DNA of 64,000 nt from Archivesica marissinica (lineage: Eukaryota > Mollusca > Bivalvia > Venerida > Vesicomyidae). The notes below the pieces were generated by a model. The model saw nothing but the letters and a program-made list of their open reading frames with translations, did no database searches and was not told the origin of the DNA. A program made the translations under genes and the position numbers. Below are positions 47,601 to 60,364 of the stretch, one piece after another; within the stretch, counting starts at the first letter, position 1; the number at the start of each line of letters is the position of its first letter. The DNA is taken from NCBI GenBank assembly GCA_014843695.1, contig CM026404.1, forward strand, positions 50,517,833-50,581,832. Reading direction: 5' to 3'.

Positions 47601-50600
47601 GTGGGAGGATCCCTGCAAGAGTGTAAGGTATACTATCACAGGTGGGAGGATCCCAGCAAGAGTGCAAGGTATACTATCACAGATGGGAGGATCTCTGCAA
47701 GAGTGCAAGGTATACTATCACAGATGGGAGGATCCCAGCAAGAGTGCAAGGTATACTATCACAGATGGGAGGATCCCAGCAAGAGTGCAAGGTATACTAT
47801 CACAGATGGGAGGATCTCTGCAAGAGTGCAAGGTATACTAGCATTGGTGGGAGGATCCCTACAAGAGTGTAAGGTATACTAGCATTGGTGGGAGGATCTC
47901 TGCAAGAGTGCAAGGTATACTATCACAGGTGGGAGGATCCCTGCTAGAGTGTAAGGTATACTATCACAGGTGGGAGGATCCCTGCTAGAGTGTAAGGTAT
48001 ACTATCACAGGTGGGAGGATCCCTGCCAGAGTGTAAGGTATACTAGCACAGGTGGGAGGATCCCTGCTAGAGTGTAAGGTATACTATCACAGGTGGGAGG
48101 ATCCCTGCCAGAGTGTAAGGTATACTAGCATTGGTGGGAGGATCCCTGCTAGAGTGTAAGGTATACTAGCATTGGTGGGAGGATCCCTGCCAGAGTGTAA
48201 GGTATACTAGCATTGGTGGGAGGATCCCTGCCAGAGTGTAAGGTATACTAGCATTGGTGGGAGGATCCCTGCAAGAGTGTAAGGTATACTAGCATTGGTG
48301 GGAGGATCTCTGCAAGAGTGTAAGGTATACTAGCATTGGTGGGAGGATCTCTGCAAGAGTGCAAGGTATACTATCACAGGTGGGAGGATCCCTGCTAGAG
48401 TGTAAGGTATACTATCACAGGTGGGAGGATCCCTGCCAGAGTGTAAGGTATACTATCACAGGTGGGAGGATCCCTGCTAGAGTGTAAGGTATACTATCAC
48501 AGGTGGGAGGATCCCTGCCAGAGTGTAAGGTATACTATCACAGGTGGGAGGATCCCTGCCAGAGTGTAAGGTATACTAGCATTGGTGGGAGGATCCCTGC
48601 CAGAGTGTAAGGTATACTAGCATTGGTGGGAGGATCCCTGCCAGAGTGTAAGGTATACTAGCATTGGTGGGAGGATCCCTGCCAGAGTGTAAGGTATACT
48701 AGCATTGGTGGGAGGATCCCTGCTAGAGTGCAAGGTCTACTAGCATTGGTGGGAGGATCCCTGCAAGAGTGTAAGGTATACTAGCATTGGTGGGAGGATC
48801 CCTGCAAGAGTGTAAGGTATACTAGCATTGGTGGGAGGATCTCTGCAAGAGTGCAAGGTATACTATCACAGGTGGGAGGATCCCTGCTAGAGTGTAAGGT
48901 ATACTATCACAGGTGGGAGGATCCCTGCCAGAGTGTAAGGTATACTATCACAGGTGGGAGGATCCCTGCTAGAGTGTAAGGTATACTATCACAGGTGGGA
49001 GGATCCCTGCCAGAGTGTAAGGTATACTAGCATTGGTGGGAGGATCCCTGCCAGAGTGTAAGGTATACTAGCATTGGTGGGAGGATCCCTGCCAGAGTGT
49101 AAGGTATACTAGCATTGGTGGGAGGATCCCTGCCAGAGTGTAAGGTATACTAGCATTGGTGGGAGGATCCCTGCTAGAGTGCAAGGTCTACTAGCATTGG
49201 TGGGAGGATCCCTGCAAGAGTGTAAGGTATACTAGCATTGGTGGGAGGATCCCTGCAAGAGTGTAAGGTATACTAGCATTGGTGGGAGGATCTCTGCAAG
49301 AGTGTAAGGTATACTAGCATTGGTGGGAGGATCTCTGCAAGAGTGTAAGGTATACTAGCATTGGTGGGAGGATCCCTGCAAGAGTGTAAGGTATACTATC
49401 ACAGATGGGAGGATCTCTGCAAGAGTGTAAGGTATACTATCACAGGTGGGAGGATCCCTGCTAGAGTGTAAGGTATACTATCACAGGTGGGAGGATCCCT
49501 GCCAGAGTGTAAGGTATACTAGCATTGGTGGGAGGATCCCTGCTAGAGTGTAAGGTATACTAGCATTGGTGGGAGGATCCCTGCCAGAGTGTAAGGTATA
49601 CTAGCATTGGTGGGAGGATCCCTGCCAGAGTGTAAGGTATACTAGCATTGGTGGGAGGATCCCTGCTAGAGTGCAAGGTCTACTAGCATTGGTGGGAGGA
49701 TCCCTGCAAGAGTGTAAGGTATACTAGCATTGGTGGGAGGATCCCTGCAAGAGTGTAAGGTATACTAGCATTGGTGGGAGGATCTCTGCAAGAGTGTAAG
49801 GTATACTAGCATTGGTGGGAGGATCTCTGCAAGAGTGTAAGGTATACTAGCATTGGTGGGAGGATCTCTGCTAGAGTGTAAGGTATACTATCACAGGTGG
49901 GAGGATCCCTGCCAGAGTGTAAGGTATACTAGCATTGGTGGGAGGATCTCTGCAAGAGTGTAAGGTATACTATCACAGGTGGCAGGATCTCTGCAAGAGT
50001 GTAAGGTATACTAGCATTGGTGGGATGATCTCTGCAAGAGTGTAAGGTATACTAGCATTGGTGGGAGGATCTCTGCAAGAGTGCAAGGTATACTATCACA
50101 GGTGGGAGGATCTCTGCAAGAGTGTAAGGTATACTATCACAGGTGGGAGGATCCCTGCTAGAGTGTAAGGCATACTATCACAGGTGGGAGGATCTCTGCA
50201 AGAGTGTAAGGTATACTATCACAGCAGGTGGGAGGATCTCTGCAAGAGTGTAAGGTATACTGTCATTGGTGGGAGGATCCCTGCCAGAGTGTAAGGTATA
50301 CTAGCATTGGTGGGAGGATCTCTGCAAGAGTGTAAGGTATACTAGCATTGGTGGGAGGATCTCTGCAAGAGTGCAAGGTATACTATCACAGGTGGGAGGA
50401 TCTCTGCAAGAGTGTAAGGTATACTAGCATTGGTGGGAGGATCTCTGCAAGAGTGTAAGGTATACTATCACAGATGGGAGGATCTCTGCTAGAGTGTAAG
50501 GTATACTAGCATTGGTGGGAGGATCCCTGCAAGAGTGTAAGGTATACTAGCATTGGTGGGAGGATCTCTGCAAGAGTGCAGGGTATACTATCACAGGTGG

Positions 50601-50720
50601 GAGGATCTCTGCAAGAGTGCAGGGTATACTATCATTGGTGGGGGGTCCCTGCAAGAGTGTAAGGTATACTAGCATTGGTAGGGGTCCCTCCAACATATAC
50701 TAACATTGATGGGGGTCCCT
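44690..50720. repeat. Tandem array 12, 41-bp unit
   Basis: About 146 copies of GGTGGGAGGATCTCTGCAAG plus AGTGTAAGGTATACTAGCATT, alternating with TATCACAG variants. A block with the same variant order starts near 45.71, 46.61 and 47.56 kb, giving a superperiod of about 0.90-0.94 kb. It occupies PRDX5 intron 2. Confidence 0.97.
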
Positions 50721-50949
50721 CCAACGTATACTAATATGTGTGGGGTGATCACAATTTCATATGTGTACATAAAGACAAATCGTAAATTATGACATTAAAC
50801 TTTGACATATGTTTCAAAGTTAGTTTGGATTGAATCAGAGACTTAATGGAAAGTCATTGAAAGTACCTTTGTTAGTGTAGATGTTCATATTTAACTTTTA
50901 AGATTGATTTTAATAATTGTGAGCTCTCTGTGATTTTCAATAAAGGCCA

Positions 50950-52157
50950 ATCTGCTCTAAGGCACCACCTGTGATAGTATACCTTACACTATAGTACACT
51001 CTGCTCTAAGGCACCACCTGTGATAGTATACCTTACACTATAGTACAATCTGCTCTAAGGCACCACCTGTGATAGTATACCTTACACTATAGTACAATCT
51101 GCTCTAAGGCACCACCTGTGATAGTATACCTTACACTATAGTACAATCTGCTCTAAGGCACCACCTGTGATAGTATACCTTACACTATAGTACAATCTGC
51201 TCTAAGGCACCACCTGTGATAGTATACCTTACACTATAGTACAATCTGCTCTAAGGCACCACCTGTGATAGTATACCTTACACTATAGTACAATCTGCTC
51301 TAAGGCACCACCTGTGATAGTATACCTTACACTATAGTACAATCTGCTCTAAGGCACCACCTGTGATAGTATACCTTACACTATAGTACAATCTGCTCTA
51401 AGGCACCACCTGTGATAGTATACCTTACACTATAGTACAATCTGCTCTAAGGCACCACCTGTGATAGTATACCTTACACTATAGTACAATCTGCTCTAAG
51501 GCACCACCTGTGATAGTATACCTTACACTATAGTACAATCTGCTCTAAGGCACCACCTGTGATAGTATACCTTACACTATAGTACAATCTGCTCTAAGGC
51601 ACCACCTGTGATAGTATACCTTACACTATAGTACAATCTGCTCTAAGGCACCACCTGTGATAGTATACCTTACACTATAGTACAATCTGCTCTAAGGCAC
51701 CACCTGTGATAGTATACCTTACACTATAGTACAATCTGCTCTAAGGCACCACCTGTGATAGTATACCTTACACTATAGTACAATCTGCTCTAAGGCACCA
51801 CCTGTGATAGTATACCTTACACTATAGTACAATCTGCTCTAAGGCACCACCTGTGATAGTATACCTTACACTATAGTACAATCTGCTCTAAGGCACCACC
51901 TGTGATAGTATACCTTACACTATAGTACAATCTGCTCTAAGGCACCACCTGTGATAGTATACCTTACACTATAGTACAATCTGCTCTAAGGCACCACCTG
52001 TGATAGTATACCTTACACTATAGTACAATCTGCTCTAAGGCACCACCTGTGATAGTATACCTTACACTATAGTACAATCTGCTCTAAGGCACCACCTGTG
52101 ATAGTATACCTTACACTGCTCTAAGGCACCACCTGTGATAGTATACCTTACACTATA
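50950..52157. repeat. Tandem array 13, 49-bp unit, very uniform
   Basis: About 24.5 copies of CTGCTCTAAGGCACCACCTG, TGATAGTATACCTTACACTA and TAGTACAAT with almost no substitutions. Its reverse complement shares a 26-base core with array 12 (50965-50990 against 45238-45263). The last copy is shortened. Confidence 0.97.
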
Positions 52158-52403
52158 GACCCCGGGTGATCCTCGCAGCAGTTACCCAGGTAGAACCACC
52201 AACCTGCAGCTAGCCAGATGGATAACTTGCACATAGAACGAGTTCATGCCGCTGGCAGTGGTGATTGGCACGTGATTTCAAGTCGACAGTCACTACCACT
52301 TGGAGCTGGAGGCCGCTGCATTTTATATTGACTTAATTTTGCCTCTAACCTTAATAACTCTTCTACACCTCCAAAATAATGAAACCTGCTTGTTTTCTTG
52401 TAG

Positions 52404-52535
52404 AATCATATGCCAACATTTGTGTCAGACTATGACAAGTTCAAAGCCAAGGGAGTAGATTCAATTAACTGTGTGTCGGTCAATGACCCTTTTGTAATGG
52501 CTGCATTTGGCAAGGATCTCAATGCAACAGGCAAG
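52404..52535 (+). CDS. PRDX5: Peroxiredoxin-5, exon 3
   Basis: Forty-four codons, phase 0 at both ends, with acceptor TTTTCTTGTAG|AATCAT and donor GGCAAG|GTAGGT. It reads NHMPTFVSDYDKFKAKGVDS, then INCVSVNDPFVMAAFGKDLN and ATGK. The joined CQVNHMPTF aligns gap-free with CSKTHLPGF of human PRDX5, confirming the junction. VSVNDPFVMAAFGKDLNATGK is the conserved SVNDxFV segment of the Prx5 subfamily. The cysteine in INCVSV is residue 73 of the short form and matches human C72. Introns on both sides are rich in repeats. Confidence 0.93.
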
Positions 52536-54227
52536 GTAGGTGTTTTATTTTCAGTCACCTACATTTACCATTCATCTCATCAACATACATCTAAACACAT
52601 GTATCATACCATATGAGGATTAATGCATCAGTCGTTTCAGGTACCCAACAGTTGGCAAACAAATGTGAACAGTGATATTTCAAATATTGTGTTTTAATTG
52701 AAACCCTAAATATCGTCGATCTTTTTCATGTAATTCATAGATTTATTCCATCATGCAACGGTGGCAAATACTTGATCAATGAAAGCACCGAAAGTGCTGT
52801 GGTTTGTATGTTGTGTAACAACAGATTCAAATCAAACACTTACTTTGCTAAAATGATTTTACCGATGTTTACAAACATCTTCGATATGCTGACACGACTC
52901 TCTTTTTGTTGTTGTATGGTCTGTTCGTTGCAGTGCAGTTTGGGGAACTCGCTTGGCGTGAGGTACCGGGGCGGGGCGGGCTATAATTAAAAGATCCAAT
53001 TCACAATATAAATTTTATGAAAAGTTTAATTTTTATTTATTTAATCATGCATACAATCGTAAGTGAATCCATATTACATGTACTAGATGTAAGAAACAAC
53101 TATTTTGCACTGAAGGAGATTATCTACAAACGTATTATTGCTTGGTCAGTATATTTATTATGTGTTGTGAATATTCTAGTTATTATTCGCCGGTCTCGAT
53201 TAAATTAACATAGACAGTTGATGTGCGGTTTCATGCATCTATATGTTAATTGTTGCAAATGCCCTTTTAGCAAAATAGTTCTCTATTAGACCAATTTACC
53301 TCCCAGTTTATATCAGAAGACCCGATTGGTTTGCTCAATAACTACAAGGTATTTGGTTCCAACAGAAACCTATTTTGTATGATCCATCATAAAGTACGCG
53401 CAATCAGAATAGAACCAAATGTTTGCAATACAATTAATATTTAAGTCAGCTGTCATCAATTCATACAATATAGTGCACGTCAATGCTTATTAAAGAAGAT
53501 CAAACAGAATAAAAGTATGTTAGAGACCCTTACCTATAATTAAAAGATCCAATTCACAATTTAAATTTTAAGAAAAGTTTAATTTTTATTAATTGAATTC
53601 ATACGTCCATTTCAACTAGCGCTGGTTGGATCTGCACATGCGCAGTTCGAACACACACCTGTCGAGATTGGGCAGCCAATGGGTGAATTTTGAATCTTCA
53701 TCGACAAGAACGCCCACAACATATATCTTTGTGACAAGTTGCGTGGTCCTAATCCGTGCCCAGATTGGGCAGCCAATGGGTGAATTTTGAATCTTCATCG
53801 ACAAGAACGCCCACAACATATATCTTTGCGACAAGTTACTTGGTCCTAATCCGACACTTTTATGATGTACACACATATGTAACAGAACAAATAATTAATG
53901 TTTAAACTAATCTGACACAAATCCCCTGTTATCCTATTACGAAGACAAGTAATATAGGTGTTTGCATAATAATTATCTATATTGAATTGCAGTAATTATC
54001 TGTATAAAGACATAAAATAGTTTATGTGCTTAATTGTAACGGAAAAAAATTCTAAATTATAAATGTATAAACTATTCGAAGTTTATACATGTGTTATTGA
54101 AATTTAGTATTTATATATGAGGAAGTACAACTTAGTGGTACATGAACTGGAAATAGATTAATCATAATTCCATTCCAGCAACGTCCTTCATAATTAACAT
54201 TCTCAATTAAGTTGAATTACTTTGTAG
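52536..54227. other. PRDX5 intron 3, with two direct duplications
   Basis: It contains a 58-bp direct repeat (AATTAAAAGATCCAATTCAC, at 52981 and 53534) and a 97-bp tandem duplication at 53665-53855 (AGATTGGGCAGCCAATGGGT). No exon or transposase was recognised. Confidence 0.6.
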
Positions 54228-54266
54228 GTGAGATTCTTGGCTGATACAACGGCAGAATTTACAAAG
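54228..54266 (+). CDS. PRDX5: Peroxiredoxin-5, exon 4 (39 nt)
   Basis: A very short exon of 13 codons, phase 0 on both sides, reading VRFLADTTAEFTK. Acceptor is AATTACTTTGTAG|GTGAG and donor is ACAAAG|GTAAGA. It matches VRLLADPTGAFGK of human PRDX5 position for position. It is too short to be found without the homology and flanking splice sites. It lies 1.7 kb after exon 3 and 4.6 kb before exon 5. Confidence 0.9.
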
Positions 54267-54690
54267 GTAAGATGTTATGTTCATATGTACTCGTGTTTCC
54301 ATGAACATATATAAACATAATTCTCATTGTAACAATACAAAGTACAGGCTCTGTTTCAATAAACTTCGATGAGACTGAATATTAAGATGGCATTCGAATA
54401 TGCGAAAGTGGTATCCGAATAGTCGGTGAAAATTTCACACAAACTAAAAAGTATGTCCAGCCTAACAGCGGTGTGTTTACTTTATAATTGCGGACGAAAT
54501 GATGTATTTATAGCTAATTATATAATCATTGTCAACTTATCGTACGACTTGTGGAGGTTCCTTTGAACTATTGGTATATATGCTACATTCAATAATCAAT
54601 AGCATAAATCATATATTCATCTTAAGCTCACCAGAGCGCTTTGAACTCAAAGATTTGTGATCAAGCTTTTGTACGTCAACATTTTGCTTC

Positions 54691-57058
54691 AATTTCCTCA
54701 TGAACCACTGCTTCAATTTCCTCCTGAACCACTGATTCAATCTCCTCCTGAACCACTGCTTCAATCTCCTCATGAACCACTGATTCAATCTCCCCATTAA
54801 CCACTGATTCAATCTCCCCATGAACCACTGATTCAATCTCCCCATGAACCACTGATTCAATCTCCCCATGAACCACTGATTCAATTTCCTCCTGAACCAC
54901 TGATTCAATCTCCCCATGAACCACTGATTCAATCTCCCCATGAACCACTGATTCAATCTCCCCATGAACCACTGCTTCAATTTCCTCCTGAACCACTGAT
55001 TCCATCTCCTCCTGAACCACTGCTTCCATCTCCTCATGAACCACTGCTTCCATCTCCGCATGAACCACTGCTTCAATCTCCTCATGAACCACTGCTTCAA
55101 TCTCCTCATTGAACCACTGATTCAATCTCCTCCTGAACCACTGATTCAATCACCTCCTGAACCACTGCTTCAATCTCCTCATGAACCACTGATTCAATCT
55201 CCTCCTGAACCACTGCTTCCATCTCCTCATGAACCACTGCTTCCATCTCCACATGAACCACTGATTCAATCTCCCCATGAACCACTGATTCAATCTCCCA
55301 TGAACCACTGATTCAATCTCCTCATGAACCACTGATTCAATCTCCCCATGAACCACTGATTCAATCTACCCATGAACCACTGATTCAATCTCCTCATGAA
55401 CCACTGATTCAATCTCCCCATGAACCACTGATTCAATCTCCCCATGAACCACTGATTCAATCTCCCCATGAACCACTGCTTCAATTTCCTCCTGAACCAC
55501 TGATTCAATTTCCCCATGAACCACTGATTCAATCTCCCCATGAACCACTGCTTCAATTTCCTCCTGAACCACTGATTCCATCTCCCCATGAACCACTGAT
55601 TTAATCTCGCCATGAACCACTGATTCAATTTCCTCCTGAACCACTGATTCAATCTCCCCATGAACCACTGATTCAATCTCCCCATGAACCACTGCTTCAA
55701 TTTCCTCCTGAACCACTGATTCCATCTCCTCCTGAACCACTGATTCCATCTCCTCCTGAACCACTGCTTCCATCTCCTCATGAACCACTGCTTCAATCTC
55801 CTCATGAACCACTGCTTCAATCTCCTCATTGAACCACTGATTCAATCTCCTCCTGAACCACTGATTCAATCACCTCCTGAACCACTGCTTCAATCTCCTC
55901 ATGAACCACTGATTCAATCTCCTCCTGAACCACTGATTAATCACCTCCTGAACCACTGCTTCAATCTCCTCATGAACCACTGATTCAATCTCCCCATGAA
56001 CCACTGATTCAATCTCCCCATGAACCACTGATTCAATCTCCTCATGAACCACTGATTCAATCTCCCCATGAACCACTGATTCAATCTCCCCATGAACCAC
56101 TGATTCAATTTCCTCCTGAACCACTGATTCAATCTCCCCATGAACCACTGATTCAATCTCCCCATGAACCACTGATTCAATCTCCCCATGAACCACTGCT
56201 TCAATTTCCTCCTGAACCACTGATTCCATCTCCTCCTGAACCACTGCTTCCATCTCCTCATGAACCACTGCTTCAATCTCCTCATGAACCACTGCTTCAA
56301 ACTCCTCATTGAACCACTGATTCAATCTCCTTCTGAACCACTGATTCAATCACCTCCTGAACCACTGCTTCAATCTCCTCATGAACCACTGATTCAATCT
56401 CCTCCTGAACCACTGATTAATCACCTCCTGAACCACTGCTTCAATCTCCTCATGAACCACTGATTCAATCACCTCCTGAACCACTGCTTCAATCTCCTCA
56501 TGAACCACTGCTTCAATTTCCTCCTGAACCACTGATTACATCTCCTCCTGAACCACTGCTTCCATCTCCTCATGAACCACTGATTCAATCTCCCCATGAA
56601 CCACTGCTTCAATCTCCCCATGAACCACTGATTCAATCTCCCCATGAACCACTGCTTCAATTTCCTCCTGAACCACTGATTCCATCTCCCCATGAACCAC
56701 TGCTTCAATCTCCTCATGAACCACTGCTTCCATCTCCTCATGAACCACTGATTCCATCTCCTTATGAACCACTGATTCAATCTCCCCATGAACCACTGAT
56801 TCAATCTCCCCATGAACCACTGCTTCAATCTCCTCATGAACACTGCTTCAATCACCTCCTGAACCACTGCTACAATCTCCTGAACCACGGCTACAATATC
56901 CCCATGATCCACTGATTCAATCTCCTCCTGAACCACTGCTTCAATCTCCTCCTGAACCACTGCTTCAATCTCCTCCTGAACCACTGATTCAATCTCCTCC
57001 TGAACCACTGCTTCAATCTCCTCCTGATCTACTGCTTCAATCTCCTCCTGAACCACTG
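54691..57058. repeat. Tandem array 14, 24-bp unit
   Basis: About 98 copies of CCTGAACCACTGATTCAATC plus TCCT, with CCAT and CTTC variants. A block with the same variant order recurs at 480 and 720 bp (20 and 30 units). Multiples of three keep it open on the minus strand (EEIEAVVH and RRLNQWFM repeats). PRDX5 intron 4. Confidence 0.97.
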
Positions 57059-57150
57059 GTCTAATCATCATAAAATGTCATAGCTATGATCATTGGGTTG
57101 TCATATTCCAAGATATGCTCACATTTGGTCACTACCGTCCATGCTCTCCC

Positions 57151-58076
57151 ATAAGAGGAGTATTATACCACCAGCTTGTTGTCCCGTCCACGAGTATTAT
57201 ACCACCAGCTTGTTGTCCCGTCCACGAGTATTATACCACCAGCTTGTTGTCCCGTCCACGAGTATTATACCACCAGCTTGTTGTACCATCCATGAGTATT
57301 ATACCACCAGCTTGTTGTCCCGTCAACGAGTATTATACCACCAGCTTGTTGTACCATCCATGAGTATTATACCACCAGCTTGTTGTCCTGTCCATGAGTA
57401 TTATACCACCAGCTTGTTGTCCCGTCCATGAGTATTATACCACCAGCTTGTTGTCTCGTCAACGAGTATTATACCACCAGCTTGTTGTACCATCCATGAG
57501 TATTATACCACCAGCTTGTTGTCCCGTCAACGAGTATTATACCACCAGCTTGTTGTACCATCCATGAGTATTATACCACCAGCTTGTTGTACCGTCCATG
57601 AGTATTATACCACCAGCTTGTTGTCTCGTCAACGAGTATTATACCACCAGCTTGTTGTACCGTCCATGAGTATTATACCACCAGCTTGTTGTCTCGTCAA
57701 CGAGTATTATACCACCAGCTTGTTGTACCGTCCATGAGTATTATACCACCAGCTTGTTGTCCTGTCCATGCTCTCCCATAAGACGAGTATTATACCACCA
57801 GCTTGTTGTCCCGTCCATGAGTATTATACCACCAGCTTGTTGTACCGTCCAGGAGTATTATACCACCAGCTTGTTGTACCGTCCAGGAGTATTATACCAC
57901 CAGCTTGTTGTCCCGTCCATGAGTATTATACCACCAGCTTGTTGTACCGTCCATGAGTATTATACCACCAGCTTGTTGTACCGTCCATGAGTATTATACC
58001 ACCAGCTTGTTGTACCGTCCATGAGTATTATACCACCAGCTTGTTGTACCATCCATGAGTATTATACCACCAGCTT
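57151..58076. repeat. Tandem array 15, 34-bp unit
   Basis: About 27 copies of GAGTATTATACCACCAGCTT plus GTTGTACCGTCCAT. The lead-in CATGCTCTCCCATAAGA occurs at about 57.14 and 57.77 kb, so a larger block was duplicated. PRDX5 intron 4. Confidence 0.97.
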
Positions 58077-58077
58077 A

Positions 58078-58430
58078 TTTTGTAATTTTGTCAGCAATTG
58101 AGATGTTTGTGTTTGAATAGGTTTCCATTTCTTGGTGTTCCGCAGATAATTATGAACAGTTTTATGGCAAATGCTTTCAACCATGCTTTTTAAATATTTT
58201 TCAAGTTTCCTAGTGTATTTCCAAGCCTTGGACTTCACAATCGATTCCTTAGCCATACTTTCATATGCCGCCCTGACCGTCTGAAATTACTAATGTAACC
58301 GAATCCGTATCTACTTTTCCATTTACGAACCCAACGCTCAGATTTACACATACGCTTCCGCAATTTGTCTGTTAGTTAGCCCCATATCATTAATGTCAAA
58401 ATGTGCGCACCTTCTTGTTCCATAGACAGT
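58078..58430 (-). pseudogene. Tc1/mariner-like transposase relic
   Basis: Minus-strand translation with frameshifts gives MEQEGAHILTL, LTNRQIAEAYV, CKSERWVRKWKSRYGF, then MAKESIVKSKAWKYTRKLEK, SICHKTVHNYLRNTKKW and QTSQLLTKLQNK. These correspond to the paired helix-turn-helix DNA-binding region and the KTVHNYL helix followed by QLLT, as in Tc1/mariner transposases. The catalytic DDE part is absent. Array 15 begins where the relic ends. Confidence 0.5.
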
Positions 58431-58879
58431 CCAATTCAAATTTTGAATTGACAGGTGGCATCTAGCGCCCTTGAACGTGTATTTTTACATGAAAAGGGCG
58501 CTCAAGAAATCTGGTATAATAATAATCTTACTGTGTACAGTTTGTTTTCTTCCGTGTTTGAAAAGTCTTAAAATTCCTTTACAATGAGGAACATTATTAC
58601 TAAATACACAGGGTAAAATTCAATAGTTTGTGATCAATATTTTATATTTAAGTTTAATTGATTTTGGAACTGGAACAAACTTTTTACACACCCTTTACAT
58701 ATTTGTGTGTATTACGTTATTGTATTGTGTTCCGCATATTATGGCAGACAAAAACAAAGTAAACAGTATTTTGCCAAATTAACAGTACTGAATAAGGATC
58801 AATACTGTTGATGAAGGGAGGAGGCGAGCCTGACAAATGTATGTAATATAGTGTAACTATTTCTACTTTCTTTTTGTAG

Positions 58880-58935
58880 GCTGTAGACTTGCACCTTGAT
58901 CTCACCAAAGCACTTGGAAATATACGAAGCCAAAG
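58880..58935 (+). CDS. PRDX5: Peroxiredoxin-5, exon 5
   Basis: A 56-base exon (18 codons plus two bases), with acceptor CTTTTTGTAG|GCTGTA and donor CAAAG|GTGTGT. It reads AVDLHLDLTKALGNIRSQ and a split arginine (AG|A). It corresponds to the ETDLLLDDSLVSIFGNRRLK region of human PRDX5, where the acidic LxLD segment and the arginine before FSM are conserved. The donor GTGTGT is weaker than the others in the gene. The tRNA-like 28-bp array starts about 55 bp downstream. Confidence 0.9.
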
Positions 58936-58992
58936 GTGTGTGCACTTTGCATTAGATTCAGTTCATATGTAGTTATTCTGTAAACTGGGCTC

Positions 58993-59595
58993 TACGCGGC
59001 CAAGTGGTTAACGTCGTGGCCTGCTAGTCAGTTGGTTAACGTCGTGTCCTGCTAGTCAAGTGGTTAACGTCGTGGCCTGCTAGTCAAGTGGTTAGCGTCA
59101 TGGCCTGCTAGTCAAGTGGTTAATGTCGTGGACTGCTAGTCAAGTGGTTAATGTCGTGGCCTGCTAGTCAAGTGGTTAGCGTCATGGCCTGCTAGTCAAG
59201 TGGTTAGCGTCGTGGCCTGCTAGTCAAGTGGTCAATGTCGTGGACAGCTAGTCAAGTGGTTAACGTCGTGGCCCGCCAGTCAAGTGGTTAACGTCGTGGC
59301 CTGCTAGTCAAGTGGTTAACATCATGGCATGCCAGTCAAGTGGTTAACTTCGTGGCCTGCTAGTCAAGTGGTTAATGTCGTGGCCTGCTAGTCAAGTGGT
59401 TAACGTCGGGGCCTGCTAGTCAAGTGGTTAACGTCGTGGCCTGCTAGTCAAGTGGTTAACGTCGGGGCCTGCTAGTCAAGTGGTTAACGTCGGGGCCTGC
59501 TAGTCAAGTGGTTAATGTCGGGGCCTGCTAGTCAAGTGGTTAACGTCGGGGCCTGCTAGTCAAGTGGTTAACGTCGGGGCCAGCTAGTCAAGTGG
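58993..59595 (+). repeat. Array 16: 28-bp tRNA-A-box-like unit
   Basis: About 21 copies of AGTCAAGTGGTTAACGTCGT plus GGCCTGCT. The unit looks like the D arm of a Ser/Leu-type tRNA or SINE head (GGCCAAGTGGTTAACGTCGT at the first copy). It is followed directly by a family A SINE. PRDX5 intron 5. Confidence 0.93.
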
Positions 59596-59826
59596 AAGAG
59601 ATTAGTCATTTTAGATTGTTAGAGGATAGTGCAATGATACAGACAGAGACCCATTCCAGACTCTCTTCTGGGTTTTTTACGTGCACAGTGTAAAGTACCG
59701 ACACGTGACCTCGGGTTAAAGTCCCAATTGAAAGACTTAATTTTATTAGGATCAGATCGGGGATCGAACCTGCGATCCCTGGTATCCCAGTCCATCGTGT
59801 TGACCACTGGACTACGTATCTGTCTG
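59596..59826 (-). repeat. SINE family A, copy 5
   Basis: Minus-strand copy lacking the tail, with body GGATAGTGCAATGATACAGA and a head including GGTTCGATCCCCGA and TAGTCCAGTGGTCAACACG on the minus strand. Confidence 0.82.
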
Positions 59827-59987
59827 TGTTTTTGACTTGCCAGGCAAATTGTGGTCAATATATACGCAATCTGAAACAACATTTCAAAGACATCACTTCA
59901 TTTAGCAATGTCTTAATGTATGTTTAATCGTGTTAAATAAAATAAATTAAATAATCTAAACATAAACCCAATAACATATTAAGAGAG

Positions 59988-60298
59988 TGCATAAAACAGT
60001 TAGTAACACTTCACAACTATATTCACTATGTACATAAAACAGTTAGTAACACTTCACAACTATATTCACTATGTACATAAAACAGTTAGTAACACTTCAC
60101 AACTGTATTCACTGTGTACATAAAACAGTTAGTAACACTTCACAACTATATTCACTATGTACATAAAACAGTTAGTAACACTTCACAACTGTATTCACTG
60201 TGTACATAAAACAGTTAGTAACACTTCACAACTGTATTCACTGTGTACATAAAACAGTTAGTAACACTTCACAACTGTATTCACTATGTACATAATAC
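59988..60298. repeat. Tandem array 17, 43-bp unit
   Basis: Seven copies of ATAAAACAGTTAGTAACACT plus TCACAACTATATTCACTATG TAC. PRDX5 intron 5. Confidence 0.95.
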
Positions 60299-60364
60299 AA
60301 TTGGCAATTCATTGGCAAATGACTGTTTGTGTTACTCTACCTTACCCATAACCTCTAGTGTTAC

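Noticed and set aside
54609..57071. Several minus-strand frames with EEIEAVVH or QWFMRRLN repeats
   Set aside because: They are by-products of the 24-bp unit in PRDX5 intron 4, and parallel frames read different peptides over the same bases.
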